From Thermoleophilia bacterium (GTDB taxonomy: Bacteria > Actinomycetota > Thermoleophilia > Gaiellales > Gaiellaceae), in contig JAJAZN010000238.1 of assembly GCA_026785685.1 (NCBI GenBank), positions 1 through 45,087 on the forward strand: a stretch of DNA of 45,087 nt. The letters run 5' to 3'. Of this stretch, positions 8,032 through 16,245 are shown one piece after another. A program made the position numbers and the translations under genes. Each line of letters begins with the position of its first letter. The stretch's first letter is position 1. Below the pieces are notes generated by a model, which saw nothing but the letters and a program-made list of their open reading frames with translations, was not told the DNA's origin and did not search any database.

Positions 8032-8894
8032 TGCGCATCGTGTCCGCCCCCGGGCAGCTCGACCGGCAACCGCGTGCGGTTGCGATCGGTACCTTCGACG
8101 GCGTCCACCGAGGGCATCGGAGCACCGTCCAGGCGGCGATCGACACGGGTCTCGCGCCCACGGTGATCACGTTCGATCCGCATCCACGAATCGCCCTCGG
8201 GAACCACGTCGAGCTGATCTCGACGCTCGAGCGACGGCTCGAGCTGCTCGGAGAGGCCGGGGTGGAGGCGACGCTGATTGCGTCCTTCACCCCGGAGCTG
8301 ATGTCGCTCGAGCCGGAGGTATTTGCGGAGCGGTACCTGCGCGGGATCGGTGTGGAGGCCGTTGCGGCGGGTGAGAACTTCCGGTTCGGGGCGCGTCGCC
8401 GCGGCGCCCTCACGATGCTGGAGAGGCTCGGCTTCGAGATCCTCGAGGTCGAGATGGTCCCGGGCGTCTCGTCGTCCGCGATCCGGCAGGCACTCCAGGA
8501 GGGTGACGTTTGCGGGGCGGCGGCCATGCTCGGCCGGCCCTATGAGCTCGACGGGATCGTCGTAGCCGGCGATCAGCGTGGCGGCACTCTCGGGTACCCG
8601 ACGGCGAACCTCGCTCTCGATCCGCACTCCGTGTGCCCGCGCTACGGCATTTACGCGGGCGCGGCTCTCGACCACCGTGCAGCACTCTCGATCGGCACGA
8701 ACCCGCATTACGGCGGAACCGAGCGGCGAATCGAGCCATACCTGCTCGACTTCGAGGGAGACCTCTACGGGAAGCGACTCGTCGTCGAGGTATGGGAGCG
8801 CCTCAGAAACGAGATGGTCTTCGACTCGGAGGAAGACCTCGTCGCCCAGATCGGCCGCGATGTCGAGGCAACGCGCGCGGCGACCCGGCCGTGA
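8031..8894 (+). CDS. ribF: bifunctional riboflavin kinase / FAD synthetase
   Basis: 287 aa. It phosphorylates riboflavin to FMN and adenylates FMN to FAD. The N-terminal nucleotidyltransferase has 'AVAIGTFDGVHRGH' and the C-terminal end of that domain 'VSSSAIRQALQEGDV'. The riboflavin-kinase barrel has 'GGTLGYPTANLALDPHSVCP' and 'LSIGTNPHYGG', ending with 'EIVVEVWERLRNE'-like 'LVVEVWERLRNEMVF'. The track ORF opens at 7767 inside truB; the ATG at 8031 gives the normal family N-terminus and a TGATG overlap with truB. It ends the operon; the next gene is convergent. Confidence 0.95.
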   Translation: MRIVSAPGQLDRQPRAVAIGTFDGVHRGHRSTVQAAIDTGLAPTVITFDPHPRIALGNHVELISTLERRLELLGEAGVEATLIASFTPELMSLEPEVFAERYLRGIGVEAVAAGENFRFGARRRGALTMLERLGFEILEVEMVPGVSSSAIRQALQEGDVCGAAAMLGRPYELDGIVVAGDQRGGTLGYPTANLALDPHSVCPRYGIYAGAALDHRAALSIGTNPHYGGTERRIEPYLLDFEGDLYGKRLVVEVWERLRNEMVFDSEEDLVAQIGRDVEATRAATRP

Positions 8895-8912
8895 CGAGCG
8901 CCTGACGTGCTG

Positions 8913-9878
8913 CTACCGAGGCGTGATCGCCTCGGGGTTGGCGACCCCGACCGGCGTGCCCACGGCGAACGCGTCGAGCTGAGAGAACGCTTCCGCGAAG
9001 TAGCTCTCGTACGTCTCCCACGTGACGTACCCGATGTGCGGGGTTGCGAGGACGGACGGGCGGCGGAGAATCGGATCGCCGATGGCCGGCTCGTCGGCGA
9101 AGACGTCGAGTGCAGCCCGACCCGGGCGTCCCAACGCGAGAGCCGCATCGAGTGCGCCCGCCTGGATCAGGCCGGCGCGCGCGGTGTTGACGAGCAACGC
9201 ATCGGGCTTCATCGCCGCGAGATGCCGCGGCGCCACGATCCCGCGCGTCTCCGGAGCGAGCTTGAGCTGCAGGCTGACGACGTCCGAGCGTGCGAAGAGC
9301 GCCTCGAGATCCGGCTCCGGCTCGTGGCCGTCCGACTCCGCCCGCGAGAGCGACCCCTCACGACCCCAGGCGAGCACGTGCATCCCGAGCGCGTGTCCGT
9401 AGCGCGCCACGAGCGCCCCAATCGCTCCGTACCCGACGACGCCGAGCGTCCTCCCGTTGAGCTCGAAGCCGACAGTCGTCTGCCAGGTGCCCGCCCTCAG
9501 GGCGACCGCGTCCTCGACGATCCCGCGCGACGAGGCGAGAATCAGCGCCAGCGTCAACTCGGCGGGGGCGTACGGTGACCCGCGGCCGTTACAGACGACG
9601 ATTCCACGCTCGGTGCACGCCGCCAGGTCGAGGTGAGGCATGCCGCGGCCCGTCTGGCAGATGAGTCGCAGCCGTGGAAGCAGATCGAGAAGGGCCGCAT
9701 CCACGGGTGTTCGCTCGCGAATGAGCACGAGCGCCTCCGCATCGCCGATCTGTGCGGCTCGCTCGGCGACTGTGGTGGGCCGCACGGCGTGGACGACGAT
9801 CTCGTGCCGCGCGGCGGTGGCGAAGCAGCGCAACCGCTCGACCGCCCGCTGGTAGTCCTCCATCACGACGACGCGCAT
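8913..9878 (-). CDS. D-isomer-specific 2-hydroxyacid dehydrogenase family protein
   Basis: 321 aa NAD-dependent dehydrogenase interconverting 2-hydroxy acids and 2-keto acids. The Rossmann motif is 'LGVVGYGAIGALVARYGHAL' (~146-165). The catalytic triad follows family positions: Arg in 'LLVNTARAGLIQ', Glu in 'DVFADEPA', His in 'ATPHIGYVTWETYE'. Substrate is not predictable; it looks closer to the phosphoglycerate/hydroxypyruvate reductase-like group lacking an ACT domain. It interrupts the usual ribF-rpsO neighbourhood as a minus-strand insertion. It has its own -10 box (AGCCTA on the plus strand, read TAGGCT) ending 6 nt before the ATG, so it is probably leaderless. Confidence 0.88.
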   Translation of the reverse strand: MRVVVMEDYQRAVERLRCFATAARHEIVVHAVRPTTVAERAAQIGDAEALVLIRERTPVDAALLDLLPRLRLICQTGRGMPHLDLAACTERGIVVCNGRGSPYAPAELTLALILASSRGIVEDAVALRAGTWQTTVGFELNGRTLGVVGYGAIGALVARYGHALGMHVLAWGREGSLSRAESDGHEPEPDLEALFARSDVVSLQLKLAPETRGIVAPRHLAAMKPDALLVNTARAGLIQAGALDAALALGRPGRAALDVFADEPAIGDPILRRPSVLATPHIGYVTWETYESYFAEAFSQLDAFAVGTPVGVANPEAITPR

Positions 9879-9884
9879 CGTCCG

Positions 9885-9890
9885 AGCCTA
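9885..9890 (-). promoter_or_regulatory. leaderless -10 box for 2-hydroxyacid dehydrogenase
   Basis: TAGGCT on the minus strand, 6 nt upstream of the ATG at 9878, with no Shine-Dalgarno sequence. This predicts initiation at or next to the start codon. Confidence 0.5.
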
Positions 9891-9946
9891 GACGATCATC
9901 GGTGGCGCGCGAACAACCCGCCCAGAGCCGTTGAATCGCGCATGGA

Positions 9947-9955
9947 TGCTACGAT
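9947..9955 (+). promoter_or_regulatory. extended -10 promoter for rpsO
   Basis: TGCTACGAT matches an extended -10 (TGN-TANNNT). It would give a leader of about 75 nt before the rpsO ribosome-binding site. No good -35 at 17 bp is seen, which is tolerable for extended -10 promoters. Confidence 0.4.
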
Positions 9956-10035
9956 CTCGTCGGACCCTCTCTCGGCTGGCCGTGTCTTCCTTCACGCCGC
10001 GCTTGGAGTGTGGAATCTCAACACAAGGAGGACGC

Positions 10036-10305
10036 ATGCCCCTCACCAAGGAAGTCAAGCAGGAACTGATCGAGAAGCACGGCCGCACGTCGACCGACAC
10101 GGGCTCGCCCGAGGTCCAGGTCGCGATGCTGACAAAGCGCATCAACGACCTCACCGAGCACCTTCGGACACACTCGAAGGATCACCACTCGCGTCGCGGT
10201 CTGTTGAAGCTCGTCGGGCGCCGTCGCCGGTTCCTCACGTACATGCAGAAGAACGACCTCGAGGGCTATCGCGCCCTCATCAAGGAACTGGGCCTGCGCC
10301 GCTAG
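10036..10305 (+). CDS. rpsO: 30S ribosomal protein S15
   Basis: 89 aa, exactly the family length. It binds 16S rRNA helices 20-22 and forms bridge B4. Hallmarks: '[20 protein letters not shown]', '[20 protein letters not shown]' and '[20 protein letters not shown]'. The track ORF starts at 9931, but the AAGGAGG at 10025-10031 sets the start at the ATG at 10036. rpsO-pnp order is conserved in most bacteria. Confidence 0.97.
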   Translation: MPLTKEVKQELIEKHGRTSTDTGSPEVQVAMLTKRINDLTEHLRTHSKDHHSRRGLLKLVGRRRRFLTYMQKNDLEGYRALIKELGLRR

Positions 10306-10327
10306 GTCGAAGGATCTCGGCACACGT

Positions 10328-10351
10328 CCCACCGGCGGGAGGTGGGTGTTT
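10328..10351 (+). terminator. hairpin between rpsO and pnp
   Basis: CCCACC / GGTGGG pair across a 7-nt loop, followed by TGTTTG. It is a weak terminator or RNA-processing hairpin in the 122-nt rpsO-pnp spacer. In other bacteria the leader of pnp carries a processing hairpin used for autoregulation, so this element could serve that role. Confidence 0.35.
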
Positions 10352-10427
10352 GATCGAGCCGTGCACGGTTGCGCGGTTGGCTCAAACTTCCACCTTCCGA
10401 AAAGAGAAAGAAGGAAGGAACACACAT

Positions 10428-12869
10428 ATGAGCATCGCAACCGGGCGTCAAGCCACGGTGTCGATCGAGATCGGTGGTCAGGAGATCACCTTCGAGACCG
10501 GCAAGCTCGCGAAGCAGGCCGACGGCGCAGTCGTCGTCCGCTCCGGCGACACGATGATCCTCGCGACGGCCGTCGGCCGGCAGGAGGCCCGCCCTGACGC
10601 GGACTTCTTCCCGCTCACGATAGACGTCGAGGAGCGGATGTACGCCGCGGGAAAGATCCCTGGCGGCTTCTTCAAGCGCGAGGGGAAGGCGTCCGAGCGG
10701 GCGACCCTCACCGCGCGGATGATCGACCGCCCGATCCGGCCGCTCTGGCCGAAGGGCTTCCGCAACGAGGTGCAGGTCATCTGCACCGTCCTCTCTGCGG
10801 ACATGGTTCACGGGCACGACGTGCTCTGCATCAACGGCGCGTCTGCCGCTCTTGCCATCTCACCGCTGCCGTTCCTCGGCCCGGTCGGGGCGGTTCGCGT
10901 GGCGCGCATCGACGGCGAGCTCGTCGTCAACCCGACGCTGCAGGAGGCGGACGAGGATTCCGATCTCGACCTGATCGTCGTCGGCACGCGTGACGCCCTG
11001 ACGATGATCGAAGCCGGCGCGGATCAGGTTCCCGAGGACACGATGTTGCTCGCGTTCGAGCTCGCTCACACCGAGATCAAGCGCATCTGCGACGTGATCG
11101 ACGATCTGCGCGAGCAGGTCGGCAAGCCGAAGTGGGTCGATCCGGCCCTCACCGCCGAGCTCGAGGCGACGCACGGCGACGCGATCTGGAAGCGCATCCA
11201 GGAGCAGGGCCTCAAGGCAGCCGAGGCGATCGTCGGTGAGATCGTCGACGAGGTCTGCCCCGACGTCACCCTCGACTCCACCGAGAACGACATGGTGCGC
11301 GAGATGCAGGTCAAGGGCGGCCTCACACTGGTGCTCGACAAGCAGCGACTCGTTGCTGTCGAGGGCCCGGTGCGTGAGCAGTTCGAGGCCCAGCTGCGGT
11401 CACTGACCGAGGCCGAGTCGGACACGAAGTACCTCAAGTCGCGCAAGCGCGGGATGCTCATCGACAGCATCGTCGCGGGTGTCAACCTGCCGTTCCCGAG
11501 CTCCGATGGAGACGCGGAAGGCAAGGATCAGACGACCAAGACGTGGGTCAAGAAGGCGGCCGACGCGGTCTACAAGGACATCGTCCGCAAGAACATCGCG
11601 GTTGACAAGCGACGCCTTGACGGCCGTGGCACGGAGGAGATCCGCCCGATCAACGTCGAGGTCGGTTTCGCCCCGCGCACGCACGGCTCGGGCCTTTTCA
11701 CCCGCGGCGAGACGCAGATCCTCACGCTCTGCACCCTCGGCACGGCGAAGGAAGGTCAGCGGATCGACGACCTCTCCCTCGAGCAGGATCGCCACTACAT
11801 CCACCACTACAACTTCCCGCCCTACTCGGTCGGAGAGACAGGGTTCATGCGGGGGCCGAAGCGCCGCGACATCGGTCACGGTGCGCTCGCGCAGAGGGCA
11901 CTCGAGGCGGTTGTCCCGGGTCCCGAGGAGTTCCCGTACACGATTCGTCTCGTCTCGGAGACGCTCGAGTCGAACGGGTCGTCGTCGATGGGATCGGTCT
12001 GCGGCTCGACGATGTCGATGATGGATGCCGGTGTGCCGATCAAGGCTCCGGTCTCCGGTATCGCCATGGGCCTCGTCAAGGAGGGCGACGACTACGTCAT
12101 CCTTACCGACATCCAGGGCGCCGAGGATCACCTCGGTGACATGGACTTCAAGGTCGCCGGGACAGAGACGGGCATCACTGCTCTGCAGATGGACATCAAG
12201 ATCACGGGCGTCACGCAGGACATCATGCGCGACGCGCTCCAGCAGGCGAAGCGGGCACGCACGGAGATCCTCGCCAAGATGGCAGAGGCGATCTCCGAGC
12301 CGCGTGCCGAACTCGCCGATCACGCGCCGCGCATCTCGTCCGTGCAGATCAACCCGGAGTTCATCGGCATGGTGATCGGCAAAGGCGGCGAGACGATCCG
12401 TGGCCTCGAGTCGGACTACGACGTGCAGATCGACATCGGTGAAGACGGCACGATCCTCGTCTACGCGACCGAGGGCACGAAGGGTGACGCTGCTGTCGCT
12501 GCGATCACCGCGCTCACGAAGTCACCCGAGGTGGGTGACACCTACACGGGCAAGGTCGTCAAGACGACCGAGTTCGGTGCCTTCGTCGAGCTGAAGAAGG
12601 GCACGGACGGCCTGCTCCACGTCTCGAACGTCGGGCCTGGCCGCGTCGCGCACATCGAGGACGTCATGGCTCGTGGCGACGTCGTCGATGTGATCGTGCA
12701 GGAGGTCGACAAGGACCGGGGCCGTATCGGCCTCAAGCTTGTCGCGAAGCACGAGGGCGGCGGGCTCGTGATGCCCGACGTTCTGATCGAGCGGGCGAAG
12801 GACGCCCCGCCGCGTGAGCCGCGCCCGCCGCGCGACGACCGTGGTGGCCGCGACCGAACCCGGCGCTAG
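10428..12869 (+). CDS. pnp: polyribonucleotide nucleotidyltransferase (PNPase)
   Basis: 813 aa 3'-5' phosphorolytic exoribonuclease. Two RNase PH domains are present; the second begins with '[15 protein letters not shown]' and contains '[12 protein letters not shown]' and the active-site region '[20 protein letters not shown]'. KH ('[20 protein letters not shown]') and S1 ('[20 protein letters not shown]') domains follow. At 813 aa it is ~100 residues longer than E. coli PNPase; part of the excess lies in the linker before the second PH domain ('[18 protein letters not shown]'). The track ORF opens at 9633; the ATG at 10428 follows an AAGGAAGGAA ribosome-binding site and is correct. Together with RNase J, RNase Y and NrnA this window encodes much of the RNA decay machinery. 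Confidence 0.96.
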   Translation: MSIATGRQATVSIEIGGQEITFETGKLAKQADGAVVVRSGDTMILATAVGRQEARPDADFFPLTIDVEERMYAAGKIPGGFFKREGKASERATLTARMIDRPIRPLWPKGFRNEVQVICTVLSADMVHGHDVLCINGASAALAISPLPFLGPVGAVRVARIDGELVVNPTLQEADEDSDLDLIVVGTRDALTMIEAGADQVPEDTMLLAFELAHTEIKRICDVIDDLREQVGKPKWVDPALTAELEATHGDAIWKRIQEQGLKAAEAIVGEIVDEVCPDVTLDSTENDMVREMQVKGGLTLVLDKQRLVAVEGPVREQFEAQLRSLTEAESDTKYLKSRKRGMLIDSIVAGVNLPFPSSDGDAEGKDQTTKTWVKKAADAVYKDIVRKNIAVDKRRLDGRGTEEIRPINVEVGFAPRTHGSGLFTRGETQILTLCTLGTAKEGQRIDDLSLEQDRHYIHHYNFPPYSVGETGFMRGPKRRDIGHGALAQRALEAVVPGPEEFPYTIRLVSETLESNGSSSMGSVCGSTMSMMDAGVPIKAPVSGIAMGLVKEGDDYVILTDIQGAEDHLGDMDFKVAGTETGITALQMDIKITGVTQDIMRDALQQAKRARTEILAKMAEAISEPRAELADHAPRISSVQINPEFIGMVIGKGGETIRGLESDYDVQIDIGEDGTILVYATEGTKGDAAVAAITALTKSPEVGDTYTGKVVKTTEFGAFVELKKGTDGLLHVSNVGPGRVAHIEDVMARGDVVDVIVQEVDKDRGRIGLKLVAKHEGGGLVMPDVLIERAKDAPPREPRPPRDDRGGRDRTRR

Positions 12870-12879
12870 ACGATCTCGG

Positions 12880-12919
12880 CTGTGGGCTCGCGGTGGAAGA
12901 GCGTACCGCGAGCCCACAG
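12880..12919 (+). terminator. strong hairpin after pnp
   Basis: A perfect 15-bp inverted repeat (CTGTGGGCTCGCGGT / ACCGCGAGCCCACAG) around a 10-nt loop starts 10 nt after the pnp stop. There is no immediate U-tract; T-rich sequence appears ~15 nt later. It probably terminates pnp transcription or protects the mRNA 3' end. Confidence 0.6.
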
Positions 12920-13158
12920 ACTCATCGCCTAGCCTTTCCTTTCTGGGGAAGAGCAAAATCCCTGAAGGAAGAGCAACGTCTTCGCGCGGCTCTGTTGCGC
13001 CCCGATATCGGGGATGACACGACCGGCACCAAGTTCCTGCATCCCGGATTCCGGCTACCCCTTTCAGGGGGTTGGTGCTGTGCCGATGATCTCCGATCAC
13101 TCGTACGAGGCATACGCCTCGCGGTTGTCGGTGGTTTGGTGCGAAACGGAGGTTTCAG
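12920..13158 (+). other. non-coding structured stretch upstream of the collagen-like gene
   Basis: No plausible gene is seen. The stretch is less GC-rich and holds several inverted repeats: the palindrome CCCCGATATCGGGG (13000-13013); a long-range stem GCACCAA / TTGGTGC (13026-13032 with 13072-13078) enclosing CCGG-ATT-CCGG and CCCC-TTTCA-GGGG hairpins; and CGAGGC-ATAC-GCCTCG (13106-13121). 'GAAGAGCAA' occurs twice (near 12949 and 12969). It may be a structured 5' leader or a small RNA. No known riboswitch consensus was recognised. Confidence 0.4.
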
Positions 13159-13806
13159 ATGCGCCTGGTTCGTCGTTTGACCTATGCCAATGTTGCGGCC
13201 ACGCTCGCGCTGTTCTTTGCCCTCGGCGGTACGGCTGTCGCGGGCGCGAAGCTGCTGATCACCGGAGCCGATGTCAAGAACCACTCCCTGACCGGCGTCG
13301 AAATCAAGGACGGCTCACTCGGGCTCAAAACCCTGAGCACTGCCGCCCGTACGACGCTGAAGGGGAACAGGGGCCCCCGCGGCATCCCGGGCTCGACCGG
13401 GCTACCCGGGGCAGCCGGACCGCAGGGTAGCGCCGGCCCACAAGGGCCTCCGGGCGCGGGTGTCGCGACCGCCAGCGCCACCGGAGCAGACGTCGCCGAC
13501 TACCAGAACTACGCGCCGCTTGCCACCGCTCAGCTCACGGTCGGAGGCGACTACGTGGGCTTCACCACCTTTACCGTTCACAACACCGGCACTGAATCCG
13601 AGTACCTCAACTGCGGCTTCAGGTTCGACGGCAACCTGATCGGGGCCGCAGGCGTCGATACGACCCCGGGCACAACGGTGACTACTACCTCCGTCGGAGC
13701 GTTCAATGCTCCGAACTCGGGATCGCTCGAGTTCCTGTGCGTCGGCAACGGCAACACGACCTACGACATCTCCGACGTCGAGATGCGGATCCACAACCTT
13801 GGCTGA
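13159..13806 (+). CDS. secreted collagen-like repeat protein
   Basis: 215 aa. The N-terminus 'YANVAATLALFFALGGTAVAG' is a signal peptide or membrane anchor typical of a large family of actinobacterial (notably Thermoleophilia) surface proteins. It is followed by the common 'ITGADVKNHSLTGVEIKDGSL' segment. Residues ~69-101 are eleven Gly-X-Y triplets ('GPRGIPGSTGLPGAAGPQG'). The C-terminal ~110 residues are beta-rich with two Cys and no recognised domain. It is probably a trimeric extracellular protein; the function is unknown. GGAGG six nt before the ATG fixes the start. Neighbouring genes suggest an accessory island. Confidence 0.8.
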   Translation: MRLVRRLTYANVAATLALFFALGGTAVAGAKLLITGADVKNHSLTGVEIKDGSLGLKTLSTAARTTLKGNRGPRGIPGSTGLPGAAGPQGSAGPQGPPGAGVATASATGADVADYQNYAPLATAQLTVGGDYVGFTTFTVHNTGTESEYLNCGFRFDGNLIGAAGVDTTPGTTVTTTSVGAFNAPNSGSLEFLCVGNGNTTYDISDVEMRIHNLG

Positions 13807-13817
13807 GCCTGCTGGAG

Positions 13818-13875
13818 CCGGGGACGCCGGTTCGCGGCTACTCCATGCCGGAAACGTCGGCGCAGCTGTCCCCGG
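13818..13875 (+). repeat. inverted repeat after the collagen-like gene
   Basis: CCGGGGAC (13818-13825) and GTCCCCGG (13868-13875) are perfect complements around a 42-nt loop. It could act as a transcript end structure; no U-tract follows. Confidence 0.25.
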
Positions 13876-13899
13876 AGCGAATGAAAGCGTGAATCGAAG

Positions 13900-14844
13900 A
13901 TGAGATCGTTGCTCGGTCGTGGAAGCCGCAGCGCATCGGTGGAGTCGGATCAGCCGGGACGAACCCCTCGGTCGGACGGGAGCGGTCTCCGCTCTCGAAT
14001 GAGCGAGGGCTGTCTCGGGACACCGACTCATTCAAAGCCGATGCACTCCAACTGCGGCTCCCTCGACCGAGAGACACCCGAGACCCAGCTGACGCGACGG
14101 CGTCTGGTCGGCGCAGGACTTCTGGCAATGGGCACCGCCACCCTGGTACGTGCTCACGCCGCCAGAGCAAGCTCCGAGATCAGCGTCTGGGGCCTCGATC
14201 CCGACGGAGGCCACGAGGCCTGCGACTGCACGGCCTGCGGTGCCTGCCGGGCGCACGCGCTCAACAAGATCTTCGCAAGCGCCGCCGACGCCGACGCTGG
14301 GCGAGCACACCCGTACTGCAAGTGCACCGTGGCCGAGCTGAGCTCCGTGAAGCCGCACGTCTACAGTGCGCTCTTCGGCGACGGCGGCCGTGAGCGACGA
14401 TCGGTCGATCGGCGCTGGCAGTGGGTTCAGGCGGCACTTGCAGCCGCCGCGCCCATCCCAACCCGCATGGCTGACGCGCCCTCCGTCGACAACCGAGCGA
14501 ATGATCGGAACGGGGCGCGCGTCCCACTGGGCACCGCAGCCACCCCTACAATCCGCGCGGCCTGGATCCGACGGATCGCTCCACGGCGCCGGGAGCTCTT
14601 CGTGCAGCTCGACACGGCCTCTGTGGTCGAGGCCGAGATCAGGCTCACTCGGTACCGAACGACGCTCGTCAGGCGCCATGTCCCGAAGGTGAATGGACGC
14701 CAGATACTTCGGATTCCGATCCCGGTCAAGGTCACGCGCGGTCCGGCCCAGCTCGAGGTCTGGTTCCGAGACGCAACCGCAGGGAGAAAAAACACCGCAC
14801 GCCGGCTGCTCAGTGTGCCGGCAAAGCAGGCTCCCGAGCGCTGA
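13900..14844 (+). CDS. Tat-exported Cys-rich protein, unknown function
   Basis: Up to 314 aa. A twin-arginine signal is visible: 'LTRRRLVGAGLLAMGTATLV' followed by 'HAARA'. Just after cleavage lies a Cys cluster 'EACDCTACGACRAHALNKIF', completed by 'AHPYCKCTV', giving six Cys as CxCxxCxxC...CxC. The latter half resembles the metal-binding 'HPxCxC' ends seen in phage Mu gpF-like proteins, but overall similarity is too slight to name it. The C-terminal half (~200-310) is basic and beta-rich. The start is uncertain: ATG 13999 and ATG 14041 are in frame, and 14041 would give a normal-length Tat n-region. Tat export suggests folding with metal in the cytoplasm before secretion; this is inference. 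Confidence 0.65.
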   Translation: MRSLLGRGSRSASVESDQPGRTPRSDGSGLRSRMSEGCLGTPTHSKPMHSNCGSLDRETPETQLTRRRLVGAGLLAMGTATLVRAHAARASSEISVWGLDPDGGHEACDCTACGACRAHALNKIFASAADADAGRAHPYCKCTVAELSSVKPHVYSALFGDGGRERRSVDRRWQWVQAALAAAAPIPTRMADAPSVDNRANDRNGARVPLGTAATPTIRAAWIRRIAPRRRELFVQLDTASVVEAEIRLTRYRTTLVRRHVPKVNGRQILRIPIPVKVTRGPAQLEVWFRDATAGRKNTARRLLSVPAKQAPER

Positions 14845-14974
14845 CCGCCGCCGCTCGGACCCGCAGAGACGACGTCGCGACCCTCGATCTCGGGGAGCCG
14901 TTGATCTTCGATCTGGAAACCGTCGCTGTCGAGCGAGCGAACCCGACAGGAGCCGCTCCCTCATACTGAGCGGC

Positions 14975-15154
14975 ATGGATGACGAGCGCCCTCCGATCTG
15001 TCCCGTCTGCGGCGTGACGATGATCCCGGCTGCGCTCAGTGCACGGGAGGCGCAGGCGGGAGACTGGATCTGTTCGGAATGTGAGGAGACCAGCGAGTCC
15101 GACGCGACGTGGGGTTCATCCGACGCTCGGAACGGTGACCGTACTGTGCGTTGA
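14975..15154 (+). CDS. small zinc-ribbon protein
   Basis: 59 aa, read from the ATG at 14975 inside a longer track ORF whose upstream part is a shadow. Two CxxC knuckles ('CPVCGVTMIP' and 'WICSECEET') would bind one zinc. CATACT ending 7 nt before the ATG fits a leaderless start. It overlaps the convergent nitrilase 3' end by 39 nt. No function can be assigned; it might equally be a spurious ORF, but the paired CxxC motifs argue for a gene. Confidence 0.5.
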   Translation: MDDERPPICPVCGVTMIPAALSAREAQAGDWICSECEETSESDATWGSSDARNGDRTVR

Positions 15155-16111
15155 GAGTTCAGGCTGCCGACTCGCCGACGCTGGCTCCGACTGGCCGCTC
15201 GGGAGTTTCGGCAGCAGCGTGTCCTCTCGGCCGTAGTGGCCGATAGCGTCGAAGAGACGCTTTGCGTGGAGACCGATCCGGAGGTCGCAGTCCGCGATCA
15301 CGATGCCCTCCGCGCCGTACAACGGACCGGCGATCACCTCTCCGTTCGACGGCTCGACGATGACGGCGCCGCCACGCCCGAAGATCTCCTTGCCCTCCGG
15401 GAGCGGTAACGGGAAGTCGGGCGGGAAGGCGGAGGCAGGAATGAACTGCGGAACGGCGACCACGAACGCGCCCGACTCGATCGCGACGTGACGCATCGTC
15501 GCCTGCCAGCCGTCCGAAGAGTCTGCGTTGGGGGCTACCCAGATCTGCGGGCCGCCGCGGTACACCGCGGCACGGGCAAGCGGCATGCGGTTCTCCCAGC
15601 AGATGAGACCGCCAACTCGCCCGACGGGCGTGTCGACCACGTCGAGGTCGTCGCCTGCGCCGATTCCGTGAAACAGACGCTCGTGGTGAGTCGGCATCAG
15701 TTTGCGGTGCCGTGAGAGCAGGCCGCCGGGCCCGAGCAGGAGAAGCGTGTTGTAGAGCGTGCCGGGGCGTTCCGACTCGCGTTCGTTGACGCCGATCGCG
15801 CAGACGAGGTCATGACGACGACACGCCTCGACGAGCTCGTCGACGAGCGATCCCGGAACGTCGATCGAGCTCGCCCACATCCGCTCCCAGAGCTCGTCGA
15901 GCCCCTTCGACCCGTCCATCCCCGCGGCGGCCGCGGCCCACGCGTTCGACGGGTAGAGCGAGACGAACGTCTCGGGCAGCACGGCGAGTTGGGCACCTGC
16001 CTCGGCGACGTCGGCGAGGAGGTCAATCGCCTTCGCGATCGATGCCTCGGCATTGAGGATCACCGGTGTCGCCTGGACGGCGGCGATCCGAACGGTGGGA
16101 AACGCGGTCAT
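15116..16111 (-). CDS. nitrilase / cyanide hydratase family carbon-nitrogen hydrolase
   Basis: 331 aa. It hydrolyses nitriles to carboxylic acids and ammonia. The Glu-Lys-Cys triad is E47 ('AVLPETFVSLYPSNAW'), K137 ('RHRKLMPTHHERLFHGIG') and C171 ('GGLICWENRMPLARAA'). The sequence 'GPQIWVAPNADSSDGW' and 'MRHVAIESGAFVVAVPQF' place it in the true nitrilase branch rather than amidases. The track ORF begins at 16144, but AGGAGG seven nt before the ATG at 16111 sets the start. It is divergent from the M16 protease gene. Natural substrate is unknown; aliphatic or aromatic nitriles cannot be told apart from the sequence. Confidence 0.88.
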   Translation of the reverse strand: MTAFPTVRIAAVQATPVILNAEASIAKAIDLLADVAEAGAQLAVLPETFVSLYPSNAWAAAAAGMDGSKGLDELWERMWASSIDVPGSLVDELVEACRRHDLVCAIGVNERESERPGTLYNTLLLLGPGGLLSRHRKLMPTHHERLFHGIGAGDDLDVVDTPVGRVGGLICWENRMPLARAAVYRGGPQIWVAPNADSSDGWQATMRHVAIESGAFVVAVPQFIPASAFPPDFPLPLPEGKEIFGRGGAVIVEPSNGEVIAGPLYGAEGIVIADCDLRIGLHAKRLFDAIGHYGREDTLLPKLPSGQSEPASASRQPELSTHSTVTVPSVG

Positions 16112-16232
16112 CGAGCCTCCTGTTCTACGAGCGCCAAGCCGCAAGCACTCTCACACTATCGTGCTCTCCCGAATCCCGGTCGTCGAGAACCCGGTCCGGG
16201 CGTTCTCAGGGCACCACACCCGCACCCGCGAT

Positions 16233-16238
16233 TAGGGT
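16233..16238 (+). promoter_or_regulatory. leaderless -10 box for M16 peptidase
   Basis: TAGGGT ends 7 nt before the GTG start at 16246, with no Shine-Dalgarno sequence. This fits the recurrent leaderless pattern of the window. Confidence 0.5.
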
Positions 16239-16245
16239 GCAGAAC

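Noticed and set aside
11400-12323. 307-aa minus-strand ORF opposite pnp, and similar long shadows at 26368-27408, 35034-36296 and 37518-38591
   Set aside because: All lie inside strongly supported genes on the other strand, with Arg/Asp/His-rich shadow composition.
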